Assembly: GCA_025359945.1 (NCBI GenBank)
Contig: JANYDD010000053.1
Span: forward strand, 1 to 64,000
Direction: 5' to 3'
From: Bdellovibrio sp.
GTDB lineage: Bacteria > Bdellovibrionota > Bdellovibrionia > Bdellovibrionales > Bdellovibrionaceae
Length of the DNA: 64,000 nt
Shown here: positions 43,914 through 52,310 of the stretch, one piece after another
How the letters are laid out: each line of letters opens with the position of its first letter
Position numbering within the stretch: the stretch's first letter is position 1
Notes under the pieces: generated by a model
What the model saw: only the letters and a program-made list of their open reading frames with translations
Databases searched by the model: none
What the model was told of the DNA's origin: nothing
Translations under genes and position numbers: made by a program

Positions 43914-44840
43914 TCAAGACAAGGAAAAAATACGTATTTTGCTCTCTAATTTTTGTCGGCCATCAAAAGTTTCCCACTGCACGGGCTGCTGGCGATCGTT
44001 TGTTGAGGGCCTGCGAAACCAAGTTTTTTGTTTTTTGATCAGCCGCAAAGATGCGGTGTTAATTTCTTCAGGCAAATTAGTAAGTGGAGTTGTTTTTAAC
44101 AAATGCTCCAGCACCTGCTGATATCCAGTCGAACGCAGTGGCGCCCATTCCGCAAAACCACGGTCGATCAGTTTTTGAACTTCGTCGATCCATCCGTTAC
44201 TCAACATTTGGCGCGTGCGCTGGGCCACCCGTTCTCGCAGAACTTCCTTTGTATCTTCAAGACCCACCTTTAAAAGAGGAAAAGGAAATGAATTTTCTTT
44301 CTGCTGCATTTCTTGATTCCAGCTGCTTAAATTTTTCTGGGTGGTGTCAAAAATTTCTAAAGCACGAATCAATCGATGATGATCATGCGCCGATATTTTT
44401 TGGGCGTACAGCGGATCCTGCTTTTTTAGTAGCGAAAATAAATGCTCTTCGCCCTTTTCTGCCAGCAGTTGAAACCATTTTTCTTGAGTTTTTGCCGAGG
44501 CCGCAGGAACCGGCAGCAGCCCTTTCTCGAGCGCCTGAAAATAAAATCCTGTTCCACCGACAACAAAGAAATGGCTGTACTGCTTATTCTTCACCACGGC
44601 CCAAAAATCGCGGGCGTATTGCCCGGCTGCCAAGCGATTCGGAGTCTCGATATAAGAATACAAAAGATGGGGTGCGCTGGAAAGGTCTGTCGCCGTTGGT
44701 TTTGACGAGCCTACGTTTAAATCTTTGTAAACCTGAACGCTGTCGCAGTTGACAATCGCACCGCCGAATTTTTTTTGCATTTCAAGCGCCCAATGCGATT
44801 TCCCCGAAGCTGTAGCTCCTTGAATGAAAATAAATTTCAT
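43914..44840 (-). CDS. miaA: tRNA dimethylallyltransferase
   Basis: A 308-residue enzyme that adds dimethylallyl to A37 of tRNAs reading codons starting with U. The P-loop is IQGATASGKSHWA, followed by IVNCDSVQVYKDLNVGSSKP (the DSxQvYr motif), VGGTGFYFQALEKGL and LIKKQKTWFRRP near the C-terminus. Its start overlaps the mutL stop by ATGA, indicating a coupled mutL-miaA pair, the same order as in E. coli. Confidence 0.96.
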   Translation of the reverse strand: MKFIFIQGATASGKSHWALEMQKKFGGAIVNCDSVQVYKDLNVGSSKPTATDLSSAPHLLYSYIETPNRLAAGQYARDFWAVVKNKQYSHFFVVGGTGFYFQALEKGLLPVPAASAKTQEKWFQLLAEKGEEHLFSLLKKQDPLYAQKISAHDHHRLIRALEIFDTTQKNLSSWNQEMQQKENSFPFPLLKVGLEDTKEVLRERVAQRTRQMLSNGWIDEVQKLIDRGFAEWAPLRSTGYQQVLEHLLKTTPLTNLPEEINTASLRLIKKQKTWFRRPSTNDRQQPVQWETFDGRQKLESKIRIFSLS

Positions 44841-46726
44841 CCCAATCGCCCAAACTTTTTTTCAATTTCGTTCCAGGTTAAATGAAATGAAACTGGTCTT
44901 CCATGCGGACAAAACGAAGACAGCGGGTAGTCATCCATTTGCTGCAACAAGGCCCGAGATTCTTCAACACTCATCGCGTGACCCGCTCGCACCGCTGAAT
45001 GACAGGCCATCGTAGAAAAAAGATCACCGCGAAGTTTCTCAAAATGAAAAGATCCGCCCGAGCTTGCCCATTCGTGGGCGGTGGATAAAATTCCATCAAT
45101 GAGCGCTTTTTCTTTTAAAAAGTACGGAGCTGATTTCACCCCGAAGGTCGAGGGTCCAAAGCGTTCAAGTTCAATGCCAAATTCTTTCAGCTGCAGATAA
45201 TTTTTCTCAAGGCTCTCGACTAAATCTTCTGGCACATCAAATGTCAGAGGAAAAAGAAAATCTTGAATCTCGAAATGATTTTTCGAAAAACTCTCTTGTA
45301 ATTTTTCAAACAGAACTCTTTCGTGGGCGGCATGCTGATCAATCATCACCAAACTGTTTTTGGCCTGTGCAATAATATAAGTCGAATGCACTTGCCCGAT
45401 CACTTGAAGGTCTTGCCATTTTTTTTCGAAATGCGGGTCTTGAATCGTTCGGTCATTGGTCTGGTGAGCCTGCGGACTAGTTTTCGCCGGAAGCTGCCGA
45501 TAGCTTATCTGGTCAAATCCAATTCGCTGGGAAGTTGCCGGCATCGCTGGACCACTCTCTGAAACTTCGTTGGAAACCTGGCCGGAGACCAACGTATCGA
45601 AACCAAAGGCTGCCCGCATGACAGGCTGTGCGACCTCCGGCGAGCGTCCTGCTGCAGCTGTTAGTTCGGATTGCCAAAAATTCGGCTGCGCGGCTGCACC
45701 TATCTCAAAGGGCTTCGTCTTCTGAATATTTTCTTCTAAAGTTCTACGAATCTGTTGATGGACTGCTCGAAAAATCGACGACGGATTCAGAAACTTCACT
45801 TGGGATTTTGCCGGATGAACGTTCACATCAATTTCTTCGGGTGGAAGTTTTAGCTGAACCACCACATAGGGAAATTCCCCATGCATTAAAAAATTTCTAT
45901 AGCCTTCAAAAATCGCCGCTTGAATCGCTTTATCCTGAATCCAGCGGTTCTGAACAAAGATCCAAATATTTTTCGAGGTTTTTGCCACATCCTGGGGATC
46001 GCTGATAAAAACATCCACTTGCACGCCGCCCAAATCCTGAACGTCTGAGACCGCGGCATAACCTTTTTTTAAATTTAAAATTTGTTGAGCCCGTTCACTC
46101 CAATTCTTGACCGCAGGAAAAAAATCTAAAAGCTCGCCATTTTGAGTGACCTTAAACTGGGCCTGTGGGTGCGCTAAACTTAAGGCTTTAACTACGGTTC
46201 GAATTTGTAAAACTTCGGCGCCGGGCGATTTTAAAAATTTTAATCGAGCTGGAACATTTTCAAATAGATCGTCCACCTGAATTCGAGTTCCAGGTAAACA
46301 AGAAATGGGCGACCCTTGCGCCTGCACGCCAAAATCTAATTTTCTAAAATTTCCTAATTCCTGATCCTGACGTCGAGACGTGATTTTCAAGCGGCAAACC
46401 GAGGCAATACTTGAAAGGGCCTCGCCCCGAAATCCAAAGGACCGAATCTGCTGCAAGTCTTCGATCTGAGAAATCTTACTAGTGGTATGACGAAGAAATG
46501 CTAAATCCAAATCCTTGGAAACCATTCCGATTCCGTTATCTTGTAAAACTAAATTTCGCCCGCCGTTCGAAATTTCTAAATGGATTTCAGTACTGCCGGC
46601 GTCTAGACTATTTTCAATAAGCTCTTTAACCATATGCGCGGGGCGCTCGACAACTTCGCCAGCGGCAATTTGATTGACCACTTGATCATTTAGTTTTTGG
46701 ATCCTTCGATCCTTCAGAAGTTCCAT
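44837..46726 (-). CDS. mutL: DNA mismatch repair protein MutL with endonuclease motif
   Basis: A 629-residue MutL. The GHKL ATPase domain has NQIAAGEVVERP, LIENSLDAGS, DNGIGM and GFRGEALSSI. After a linker, the C-terminal domain contains IDQHAAHERVLFEKL, which fits DQHA-x2-E-x4-E, the metal-binding motif of nicking MutL proteins, together with ACHSAVRAGHAMS and CPHGRPVS. It is thus a latent endonuclease of the MutH-independent type. ATG 46726 was chosen because the family starts just before 'I..L...v.nqIAAGEVVERP'; it overlaps the end of the upstream gene by 13 bp. Confidence 0.96.
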   Translation of the reverse strand: MELLKDRRIQKLNDQVVNQIAAGEVVERPAHMVKELIENSLDAGSTEIHLEISNGGRNLVLQDNGIGMVSKDLDLAFLRHTTSKISQIEDLQQIRSFGFRGEALSSIASVCRLKITSRRQDQELGNFRKLDFGVQAQGSPISCLPGTRIQVDDLFENVPARLKFLKSPGAEVLQIRTVVKALSLAHPQAQFKVTQNGELLDFFPAVKNWSERAQQILNLKKGYAAVSDVQDLGGVQVDVFISDPQDVAKTSKNIWIFVQNRWIQDKAIQAAIFEGYRNFLMHGEFPYVVVQLKLPPEEIDVNVHPAKSQVKFLNPSSIFRAVHQQIRRTLEENIQKTKPFEIGAAAQPNFWQSELTAAAGRSPEVAQPVMRAAFGFDTLVSGQVSNEVSESGPAMPATSQRIGFDQISYRQLPAKTSPQAHQTNDRTIQDPHFEKKWQDLQVIGQVHSTYIIAQAKNSLVMIDQHAAHERVLFEKLQESFSKNHFEIQDFLFPLTFDVPEDLVESLEKNYLQLKEFGIELERFGPSTFGVKSAPYFLKEKALIDGILSTAHEWASSGGSFHFEKLRGDLFSTMACHSAVRAGHAMSVEESRALLQQMDDYPLSSFCPHGRPVSFHLTWNEIEKKFGRLG

Positions 46727-47550
46727 AGAAAAGAGACTCCGTAACCCATATACTGCTGCTTTTCCCAAAAATACTGAGCCTCAAAATGCACAGCCGCCGG
46801 TTGTATACGCAAGGTCAACCCAGCTTTCAACGAAACACCCAGCATAATATCTTCCAACGAGTACGAAGATCTTTGCCCCGAAGCATTTTGCAAGGCCACA
46901 TCAAATTTTGAATATTTCAGAAGCGGTCCAAATCCAAAGTTCGCGATAACCGCACTGCGCGACTGCCACGAAATATTCAAAAGCACATCAGCCACAACCA
47001 CAAATCCATTCGCCCCGTATCCCGTCATCGTTTGATAATAGCCGGGGGGCTTTGGTGAAATTCGAAAATGAATATCCAAGGGGTAATCGCCCTTTTCCAA
47101 CAGGTCGGGCCCGATAAACTCGGCGCCGTAAAAAGTTAGGGCCTCTGTTGATTTTTGTTCCAAAGTGTCTTCTCGAAAGGCGATGGACATTACTGACAAT
47201 CCCCGAAATCGTTGTTCTTTAATATTTTTCGGTGGCGCGATTCTATTTTTAGTTTTGATTTGTTCGGCAGCGGCTTTGGTTGTCAGTACTTTGATATCAA
47301 TATCGGGCACGTAACCGATTCTTTTATCCTTGATTCTTATTCGATAAAAAGCGCCGAAAAGATTTCTTGAAATATCAAAAACCTCGCCCCCTTTGAGTTG
47401 TGCAATAATTGCCGAATCAAAATCCGGCTTGGCGTAAATCAGAGCTTCCTGGACTTGAATCTGCCCCTTTTGCGGCGGTAGAGCTGCCGTTTGCCCCCAG
47501 GAAATAAATGCCACTAAAAACCTAAAAAATAATATCAAAACGTGTTCCAT
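46714..47550 (-). CDS. SH3-domain outer-membrane protein, unknown
   Basis: A 278-residue exported protein. It has a signal peptide (MEHVLILFFRFLVAFISWGQ) and then an SH3b-like domain (EALIYAKPDFDSAIIAQLKG, then FYRIRIKDKRIGYVPDIDI, about 30-90). The rest is beta-strand-rich and ends in FLWNF with terminal Phe, suggesting an outer-membrane barrel of about 8 strands. The function is unknown; the SH3b domain may contact peptidoglycan. ATG 47550 starts the signal peptide and lies inside the end of the upstream glycosyltransferase gene. Confidence 0.7.
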   Translation of the reverse strand: MEHVLILFFRFLVAFISWGQTAALPPQKGQIQVQEALIYAKPDFDSAIIAQLKGGEVFDISRNLFGAFYRIRIKDKRIGYVPDIDIKVLTTKAAAEQIKTKNRIAPPKNIKEQRFRGLSVMSIAFREDTLEQKSTEALTFYGAEFIGPDLLEKGDYPLDIHFRISPKPPGYYQTMTGYGANGFVVVADVLLNISWQSRSAVIANFGFGPLLKYSKFDVALQNASGQRSSYSLEDIMLGVSLKAGLTLRIQPAAVHFEAQYFWEKQQYMGYGVSFLWNF

Positions 47551-48236
47551 CGAATTAACCAAACTCGATAAAAGGCTTCGACAACTATTTTGAAAGACAT
47601 TTTACTTTTACCTACGCGCCGATCCTCGAAAACAATGGGAACTTCCTGAATCTGGAATCCCTTTTTTTGAGCTTTGTACTTAAGCTCGATTTGAAAACTG
47701 TATCCGTTCGAGTGGACGGTTGAAAGATCGATGGCTTTTAGCACCTCCACTTTCCAGGCGTTGAAACCACCCGTCCAATCGCGCGTTGGAAATCCCAAAA
47801 CCCAACGAGAATAAAGACTACCTCCGCGAGAAATTAATTTTCGAATAAATCCCCAGTTGACCGTTTTTCCACCAGGAACGTAGCGCGACCCAATCACCAC
47901 CGAATGATTGGGAAATCCGGCCAGGATCAATCCCAAATCCACAGGTCGATGCGAAAAATCAGCGTCCATTTCAATCAACACCTCAAAACCATTCGAAAGG
48001 CCCCACTGAAAACCCGCTAAATAGGCTTTGCCAAGCCCTTCTTTCTTCTCGCGAAGGAGCAAATTCAATTGCGGAAATTCAGCCCGCATTTCAAGCACGC
48101 GCTGGTAAGTTTTATCGGGGGAACGATCGTCAACAATCAGAATCGAGATCTGAGGGTAAAGCTTAAAAAGCTCTGGAACTAATTTCTCGATATTTTCTTT
48201 TTCGTTGTACGTGGGAACGATAACAAGAGTCTTCAT
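47535..48236 (-). CDS. Polyprenol-monophosphomannose synthase-like glycosyltransferase (GT2)
   Basis: A 233-residue cytosolic GT2 enzyme closely matching Dpm1/Ppm1-type synthases, which transfer a sugar from a nucleotide donor to a polyprenyl phosphate. Motifs are VIVPTYNEKENIEKLVPEL, VDDRSPDKT, EGLGKAYLAGFQWGL, EMDADFSHRP (the DxD-equivalent DAD) and SRYVPGG. It has no C-terminal membrane helices, as in single-domain Dpm1. The donor sugar is not certain. It overlaps the start of the SH3 protein gene by 16 bp. Confidence 0.88.
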   Translation of the reverse strand: MKTLVIVPTYNEKENIEKLVPELFKLYPQISILIVDDRSPDKTYQRVLEMRAEFPQLNLLLREKKEGLGKAYLAGFQWGLSNGFEVLIEMDADFSHRPVDLGLILAGFPNHSVVIGSRYVPGGKTVNWGFIRKLISRGGSLYSRWVLGFPTRDWTGGFNAWKVEVLKAIDLSTVHSNGYSFQIELKYKAQKKGFQIQEVPIVFEDRRVGKSKMSFKIVVEAFYRVWLIRWNTF

Positions 48237-48305
48237 AGCCTTTCGACACTAGTCAAAAGTCACCACTGGAGCAAGAAAAGAAAGACTTAGAAAAGCCGCA
48301 CCCGT

Positions 48306-48725
48306 TTAGATAGTTTTGGAAAGTCGCGAGGGCAACTGCGCCGTGACTTCTTCTAAACGCGCCGAAGTAATTGTTGGCAGATTTTCTGGACGCAGATTCA
48401 ACGCATACGGATTATTTTTTTTCTTTTCGAAAAATAATTTAACTTTCTCGGCAGCCCGAGTGGGACTATTCAAATAAACAACAGGATCAAATCCACACGA
48501 GCGACAAATAATTCCTAGGCGCCATCGCACTTGAATAAACATTTCCGTCACAAGCATAAAAATTAAAAAAACAATGATAAAGCGAAAATCAAATCGCATC
48601 CAAAATAGACCCATAAACATCAGCGATCCAACGAAGGACGCTAAAATATTAAAAGAATTGGTTCGTCGTTTGAGATAAACTTTTCTGGGCGTTTTGCAAA
48701 ACGCGCAAAAGCAATTTTTTTTCAA
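48306..48725 (-). CDS. Zinc-ribbon membrane protein
   Basis: A protein of about 139 residues. It begins KKNCFCAFCKTPRKVYLK with a CxxC pair. Two membrane helices follow (about 28-42 and 46-64), then a second CxxC (IICRSCGF), so two Cys pairs could form one zinc ribbon bridging the membrane hairpin. The C-terminus is soluble. No function is known. The TTG at 48725 was preferred because GGAGAG is 9 bases upstream; a TTG two codons earlier is too close. A decayed inverted copy of its 5' end lies at 50408-50510. Confidence 0.7.
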   Translation of the reverse strand: MKKNCFCAFCKTPRKVYLKRRTNSFNILASFVGSLMFMGLFWMRFDFRFIIVFLIFMLVTEMFIQVRWRLGIICRSCGFDPVVYLNSPTRAAEKVKLFFEKKKNNPYALNLRPENLPTITSARLEEVTAQLPSRLSKTI

Positions 48726-48894
48726 GATCAAGAGCTCTCCACAACTTTAATTTTAACTGCTTGTCCTTTGGCTGTGGTCCAAAAAAAGTCCTGAAATAGT
48801 CTGGAATTGGTCTGGAAATTTTTGGGTTAAAGGCCAACTCAATCCCGCAGTAGCCCTTCGCATCATTTGAGGCTTCCACTTTTTTTATTTCCAT
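48649..48894 (-). CDS. Doubtful small ORF overlapping the zinc-ribbon gene
   Basis: An 81-codon frame starting MEIKKVEASNDAKGY whose first 60 codons occupy the otherwise empty 48732-48894. The last 25 codons overlap the start of the zinc-ribbon gene in another frame. It has a plausible composition but no Shine-Dalgarno sequence and no recognised family. It could be a small gene or the leader region of the zinc-ribbon mRNA. The remainder up to 49042 holds nothing I recognise. Confidence 0.22.
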   Translation of the reverse strand: MEIKKVEASNDAKGYCGIELAFNPKISRPIPDYFRTFFGPQPKDKQLKLKLWRALDLEKKLLLRVLQNAQKSLSQTTNQFF

Positions 48895-49042
48895 CGCTTT
48901 TTTAAGATTCCAGCCTTGGGCCGAGCGGCTTTCCCTGCGGAACAGGCCTCGGATCAACCCCACTGATAACTAGTCCGGCCTTGAGTCTAGTTTGCCAAAA
49001 AGGGTTTTTTAAAATCCACGATCAAGATGGTAAAATAAAAGG

Positions 49043-49699
49043 ATGAAGAATTTTTTATCCTTCCCGATCATTTTGTCTGTAGCGTTGGGCATGAGTTTTA
49101 CTCTTCATTCCAAGATAGCTAAAAGTGCAGAGTATGAAGAGATGACTTACGACGAATTAGTCAATCGCTTGCAAAAGAAAAAAAATAAACCCCTAGAAAC
49201 AAATCGAGATTCTTTAGAGGATATTCAGTTACATGCCGGGTTTGGGCTGATCAATTCCGTCAACACAATTGAAATTAACGACATTAAAAAATCAAAGGAT
49301 CAGGCGGGCTTTCAAATCTCTTTTGGGATCGATCTTTTTTCGCCCTATTTTTTATGCGAAACTACTTTAAGAAATTATGAAAACGCAATGATCGGATCGC
49401 AGACACGCAATCTTCGCGAACTAGAACTTAAAGTTTTGCATCGCGATTTATTTTCACCACAATTGGGGTATCGATTAGGTCTAGGAATTTCAAATCGCTC
49501 GATTCGTATTTCAGATCCACAGCAAAATATCTATTTAACTGAAACCAGCCCAGCAGGCCTTCTAGTTTTTGGAATGGAAGCTTTGCTGACGAAAAACTTA
49601 AGTTTTGGTCTTGATCTGAATCAAAAATGGGCACTGGTCACCCGGACCGCCGACAAGCAAGCCCTAGACTTTACAATGAGAATGGACACTCACTTTTAA
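49043..49699 (+). CDS. Exported beta-rich protein, probable outer-membrane barrel
   Basis: A 218-residue protein with a signal peptide (MKNFLSFPIILSVALGMSF, cleavage near SAEY), a short Lys-rich helical segment (YDELVNRLQKKKNKPLE) and then eight or so alternating strands (LHAGFGLINSVN, GFQISFGIDLF, LGYRLGLGI, LSFGLDLNQKW) ending in Phe. This is the layout of small outer-membrane barrels. No family is recognised. The gene stands alone. Confidence 0.65.
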   Translation: MKNFLSFPIILSVALGMSFTLHSKIAKSAEYEEMTYDELVNRLQKKKNKPLETNRDSLEDIQLHAGFGLINSVNTIEINDIKKSKDQAGFQISFGIDLFSPYFLCETTLRNYENAMIGSQTRNLRELELKVLHRDLFSPQLGYRLGLGISNRSIRISDPQQNIYLTETSPAGLLVFGMEALLTKNLSFGLDLNQKWALVTRTADKQALDFTMRMDTHF

Positions 49700-49798
49700 G
49701 ATCTATGAAAAGCAAAAAATATTTGCTTCCAATGACCAATTTAAAAGTGTGAAATAAACCAGCTTGAATTCAAACCCCTTTCACTTCAACATAGATTT

Positions 49799-50407
49799 AT
49801 GAACGCCATGAAATTTCACCTTAAAGACTTGTTCAATTTGCTGATCAAGTTTTTAAAAAATCCTATTGATGAAATCAAATCTCCTCCGGACTGGGGCTGG
49901 AAAAAGCTTCTGGTCACCCATGTTTTGATTACCTTTGTGGTGGGATTTTTTTTGACCTTGCTTGAAATGGGATTTACCAGCCGCGAATTTTCGATGACTG
50001 GATTAGTTTTAGGAACTACATCTCGCGTGATCCTGACTTTTTTTACCGCAATGATAACAAGTTTATTTTTCTTTTATTCGCTTCAAGTTTTTATGGATCA
50101 AAAAGTTCTGTTTCGAAAAATATTTACAGTGGTCTTCTTTTCACTTTTGCCTTTTTTTATTTTTCAAATTGTCAGGCCGTTTTCATCGGTGGTCGACTTG
50201 ATTGGCTTTGGATTTACCGCTTTTTTATTGATTGTAGGATTGGTTGAAAATTTTAGTCTCGAGAAAAAAGTAGCTATAAAACTGATCGGGGCTCTTTACG
50301 CGCTATTTTTTGTTGTCTGGTTGATTGGACACTTGGATGAAGACCGAAGCAGCCGAAATATCGACAAAATTAAATGGCAAGCCCCAGAAGTTCAGCTGGG
50401 AAATTAA
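49799..50407 (+). CDS. Yip1-like integral membrane protein
   Basis: A 202-residue protein with five predicted membrane helices (about 38-58, 65-95, 105-122, 128-148 and 157-177). The N-terminal LKNPIDEIKSPPDWGWKKLL resembles the opening of Yip1-domain proteins (pfam 'YIP1' has 'NP..ff......'). The function is unknown. Immediately after its stop lies the relic of the zinc-ribbon gene on the same strand. Confidence 0.65.
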   Translation: MNAMKFHLKDLFNLLIKFLKNPIDEIKSPPDWGWKKLLVTHVLITFVVGFFLTLLEMGFTSREFSMTGLVLGTTSRVILTFFTAMITSLFFFYSLQVFMDQKVLFRKIFTVVFFSLLPFFIFQIVRPFSSVVDLIGFGFTAFLLIVGLVENFSLEKKVAIKLIGALYALFFVVWLIGHLDEDRSSRNIDKIKWQAPEVQLGN

Positions 50408-50510
50408 AAAAATTGCTTTTGCGTGTTTTGCAAAACGCAAAGAAACGTTTATCTTAAAACGCCTTACCACTTCGTTTAATACTTTACCTTTTTTTTCCAA
50501 TTTTTGATCG
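50408..50510 (+). pseudogene. Relic of a second zinc-ribbon gene
   Basis: The forward sequence from about 50408 closely matches the reverse complement of 48728-48655, the start of the zinc-ribbon gene: both have AAATTGCTTTTGCG, GTTTTGCAAAACGC and GTTTATCT at the same spacing. Adding one A to the 7-A run restores NCFCVFCKTQRNVYLK, equivalent to NCFCAFCKTPRKVYLK. The frame then stops after a few codons. So this is a frameshifted, truncated duplicate in inverted orientation, not a working gene. Confidence 0.65.
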
Positions 50511-50560
50511 GTACAACCCAGGTCAGTGCTTAGTCAGTCGAAAAAAGGTGTCCAATACTC

Positions 50561-51061
50561 TTAGTTGGAAACTCCTGTTGAACCAAAGCCACCAGCTCCG
50601 CGCCCAGTGTTTGATAAGTCTTCGACGAGCTCTAGATTTCCTTGAACCACTGGGGCTAAAATCAATTGAGCAATTCGATCCTGATCTTCAATCAGAATAT
50701 CTTCTTGGCCCAAATTGATCGCGATAATTTTTACTTCTCCCCGAAAATCCGCATCAATCGTTCCTGGGGTGTTCACCAATGACAATCCTTTTTTTAATGC
50801 TAAACCACTGCGCGGCCTAGCTTGAATCTCGTATCCATCGGGAATTTCAAAACTTAACCCCGTCGGAACTAAAATCCTTTGCATGGGCTTTAAATGGATT
50901 TTTTCACCGCTTAGCTGAGCCCGAACGTCAAACCCACTGGACTTGGCCGTTTCATATTTTGGAAGTTCACCAGAAAAATGGGCCCATTTTTTTATTTTAA
51001 GGGTTAGGGGTTTACGAATTGTCAGATCTTCCGCGCGAAACGTTTCACCTTTTTTGTCCAT
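50561..51061 (-). CDS. dut: Deoxyuridine 5'-triphosphate nucleotidohydrolase
   Basis: A 166-residue dUTPase that removes dUTP and makes dUMP for thymidylate synthesis. The five trimeric dUTPase motifs are present: SSGFDVRAQL, PRSGLALKKG, NTPGTIDADFRGEVKI, the QDRIAQLI segment and C-terminal GRGAGGFGSTG. The N-terminus is about 20 residues longer than typical. Its start lies inside the end of the M16 peptidase gene, indicating translational coupling. Confidence 0.96.
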   Translation of the reverse strand: MDKKGETFRAEDLTIRKPLTLKIKKWAHFSGELPKYETAKSSGFDVRAQLSGEKIHLKPMQRILVPTGLSFEIPDGYEIQARPRSGLALKKGLSLVNTPGTIDADFRGEVKIIAINLGQEDILIEDQDRIAQLILAPVVQGNLELVEDLSNTGRGAGGFGSTGVSN

Positions 51062-52310
51062 GAATTAGCTCCTTTAAATTAAATTCAGTCGCTTGTGCGC
51101 CCATCAAGAAAATTCCCATTTTTTTTAAATCAAAATACTTTTCAATAAAAAAACCAATCGATTGCCGGCTGACTTTTGAAATCTGATTGATAATTTCATC
51201 AGGGGATTTATATTTTCCAAAAACCATCTCGTTGATGGCAATCGAGCTCATTCGATTTTCAAGATCATCGGCGCCCAATAATAAATTTCCCGTGACTTGA
51301 GTTTTAAACATTTCAAGATCCGAAGTTTTTACTGAACTTTTCTTAAGACGATCAAATTCAGAACAAATTAGTTGGACTACTTTTTTCATATTTTTGGGTT
51401 CACAGCTTGCAGAAACATGAATCAATCCAAAATCAATATAGGTGTGCAATGAACTATAAATGGAATAAGTCAGTCCCCGCTTCTCACGAATCTTTTGATA
51501 AAGTTTGGAAGTCATTCCACCGCCCAAAAGCGCGTTCACGATAAAGGCCTCGAATCGAAAACTGTCTTTAAAACTCGAACACGGCAAACCCAACAACAAA
51601 TGAAGTTGTTCGATAGGCTTTTCTACGGCACAAAAAACCGGTTGATGTTTAGGCTTCGCCTTTCTGACTGGCGGTTTGCCTGCTTTCTTTGAACCTAAAA
51701 GTTTTTCCACCATCGCGACAAAGTCGCCGTGATCAATATTGCCCGCAGCACTAACAATAATCCGCCGGCCGCAATAAAGAGATTCATAAGCTTTTCGAAC
51801 GGAACCTAGTTTCATCTGACTAATGGATTCTTTGGTACCTAAGATCGGACGACCCAATGGATGCTTTAAAGCTTCTTCGTAATACCGATCGAAAATCAGA
51901 TCTTCGTGCTGATCATCGGACATTTGGATTTCTTGAAGGATAACTGATTTCTCTAGTTCAAACTCTTCTTGGCTGATTTTCATATGGCTGATTAAATCAG
52001 ACAAAACATCCAAACTTTGCGTCCAATGTTCTTTTAAAACATGAGCATGGTAGCAGGTATATTCTTTTGTCGTGTAAGCGTTCAGGTCCCCACCTAAAGA
52101 TTCAAGGCTCTTTGCAATCTGATAGGCGGATTTGGTTTTGGTGCCTTTAAAGACTAAATGTTCGATCATGTGCGAAAGTCCAGCTTCTTCTGAACTCTCG
52201 TCGCGGGTTCCTTGCTCGATCCAAATTCCCATTGATACAGCTCGATTCGTGGGGTGAAATTCGGTCACCACTCGAATGCCGTTGGGCAATTCGGATTTTT
52301 TAAAAATCAT
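51045..52310 (-). CDS. M16 family zinc peptidase
   Basis: A 421-residue insulinase/processing-peptidase-type protease. The inverted zinc motif HxxEH is intact in EAGLSHMIEHLVFKGT (about 41-56), with the third ligand Glu downstream in LEKSVILQEIQMS. A C-terminal M16 domain follows (LHLLLGLPCSSFKDSFR, then ALLGGGMTSKLYQKIREKRG). No signal peptide is visible. Overlapping pnp by ATGA, it is in the pnp-M16-dut order common in many bacteria, where it is annotated as a probable processing peptidase. Confidence 0.93.
   Translation of the reverse strand: MIFKKSELPNGIRVVTEFHPTNRAVSMGIWIEQGTRDESSEEAGLSHMIEHLVFKGTKTKSAYQIAKSLESLGGDLNAYTTKEYTCYHAHVLKEHWTQSLDVLSDLISHMKISQEEFELEKSVILQEIQMSDDQHEDLIFDRYYEEALKHPLGRPILGTKESISQMKLGSVRKAYESLYCGRRIIVSAAGNIDHGDFVAMVEKLLGSKKAGKPPVRKAKPKHQPVFCAVEKPIEQLHLLLGLPCSSFKDSFRFEAFIVNALLGGGMTSKLYQKIREKRGLTYSIYSSLHTYIDFGLIHVSASCEPKNMKKVVQLICSEFDRLKKSSVKTSDLEMFKTQVTGNLLLGADDLENRMSSIAINEMVFGKYKSPDEIINQISKVSRQSIGFFIEKYFDLKKMGIFLMGAQATEFNLKELIHGQKR

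Noticed and set aside
44084-44752. A 222-codon forward frame antisense to miaA
   Set aside because: It lies wholly inside the strongly supported miaA gene on the other strand, has a Pro/Phe/Ser-heavy composition typical of antisense frames and no Shine-Dalgarno sequence.
48689-48704. Perfect 16-bp palindrome GCGTTTTGCAAAACGC, considered as an operator
   Set aside because: It lies within codons for the CxxC motif (CAFCKT) of the zinc-ribbon protein, and the similar sequence near 50425 is explained by gene duplication. A regulatory role is not needed to explain it.
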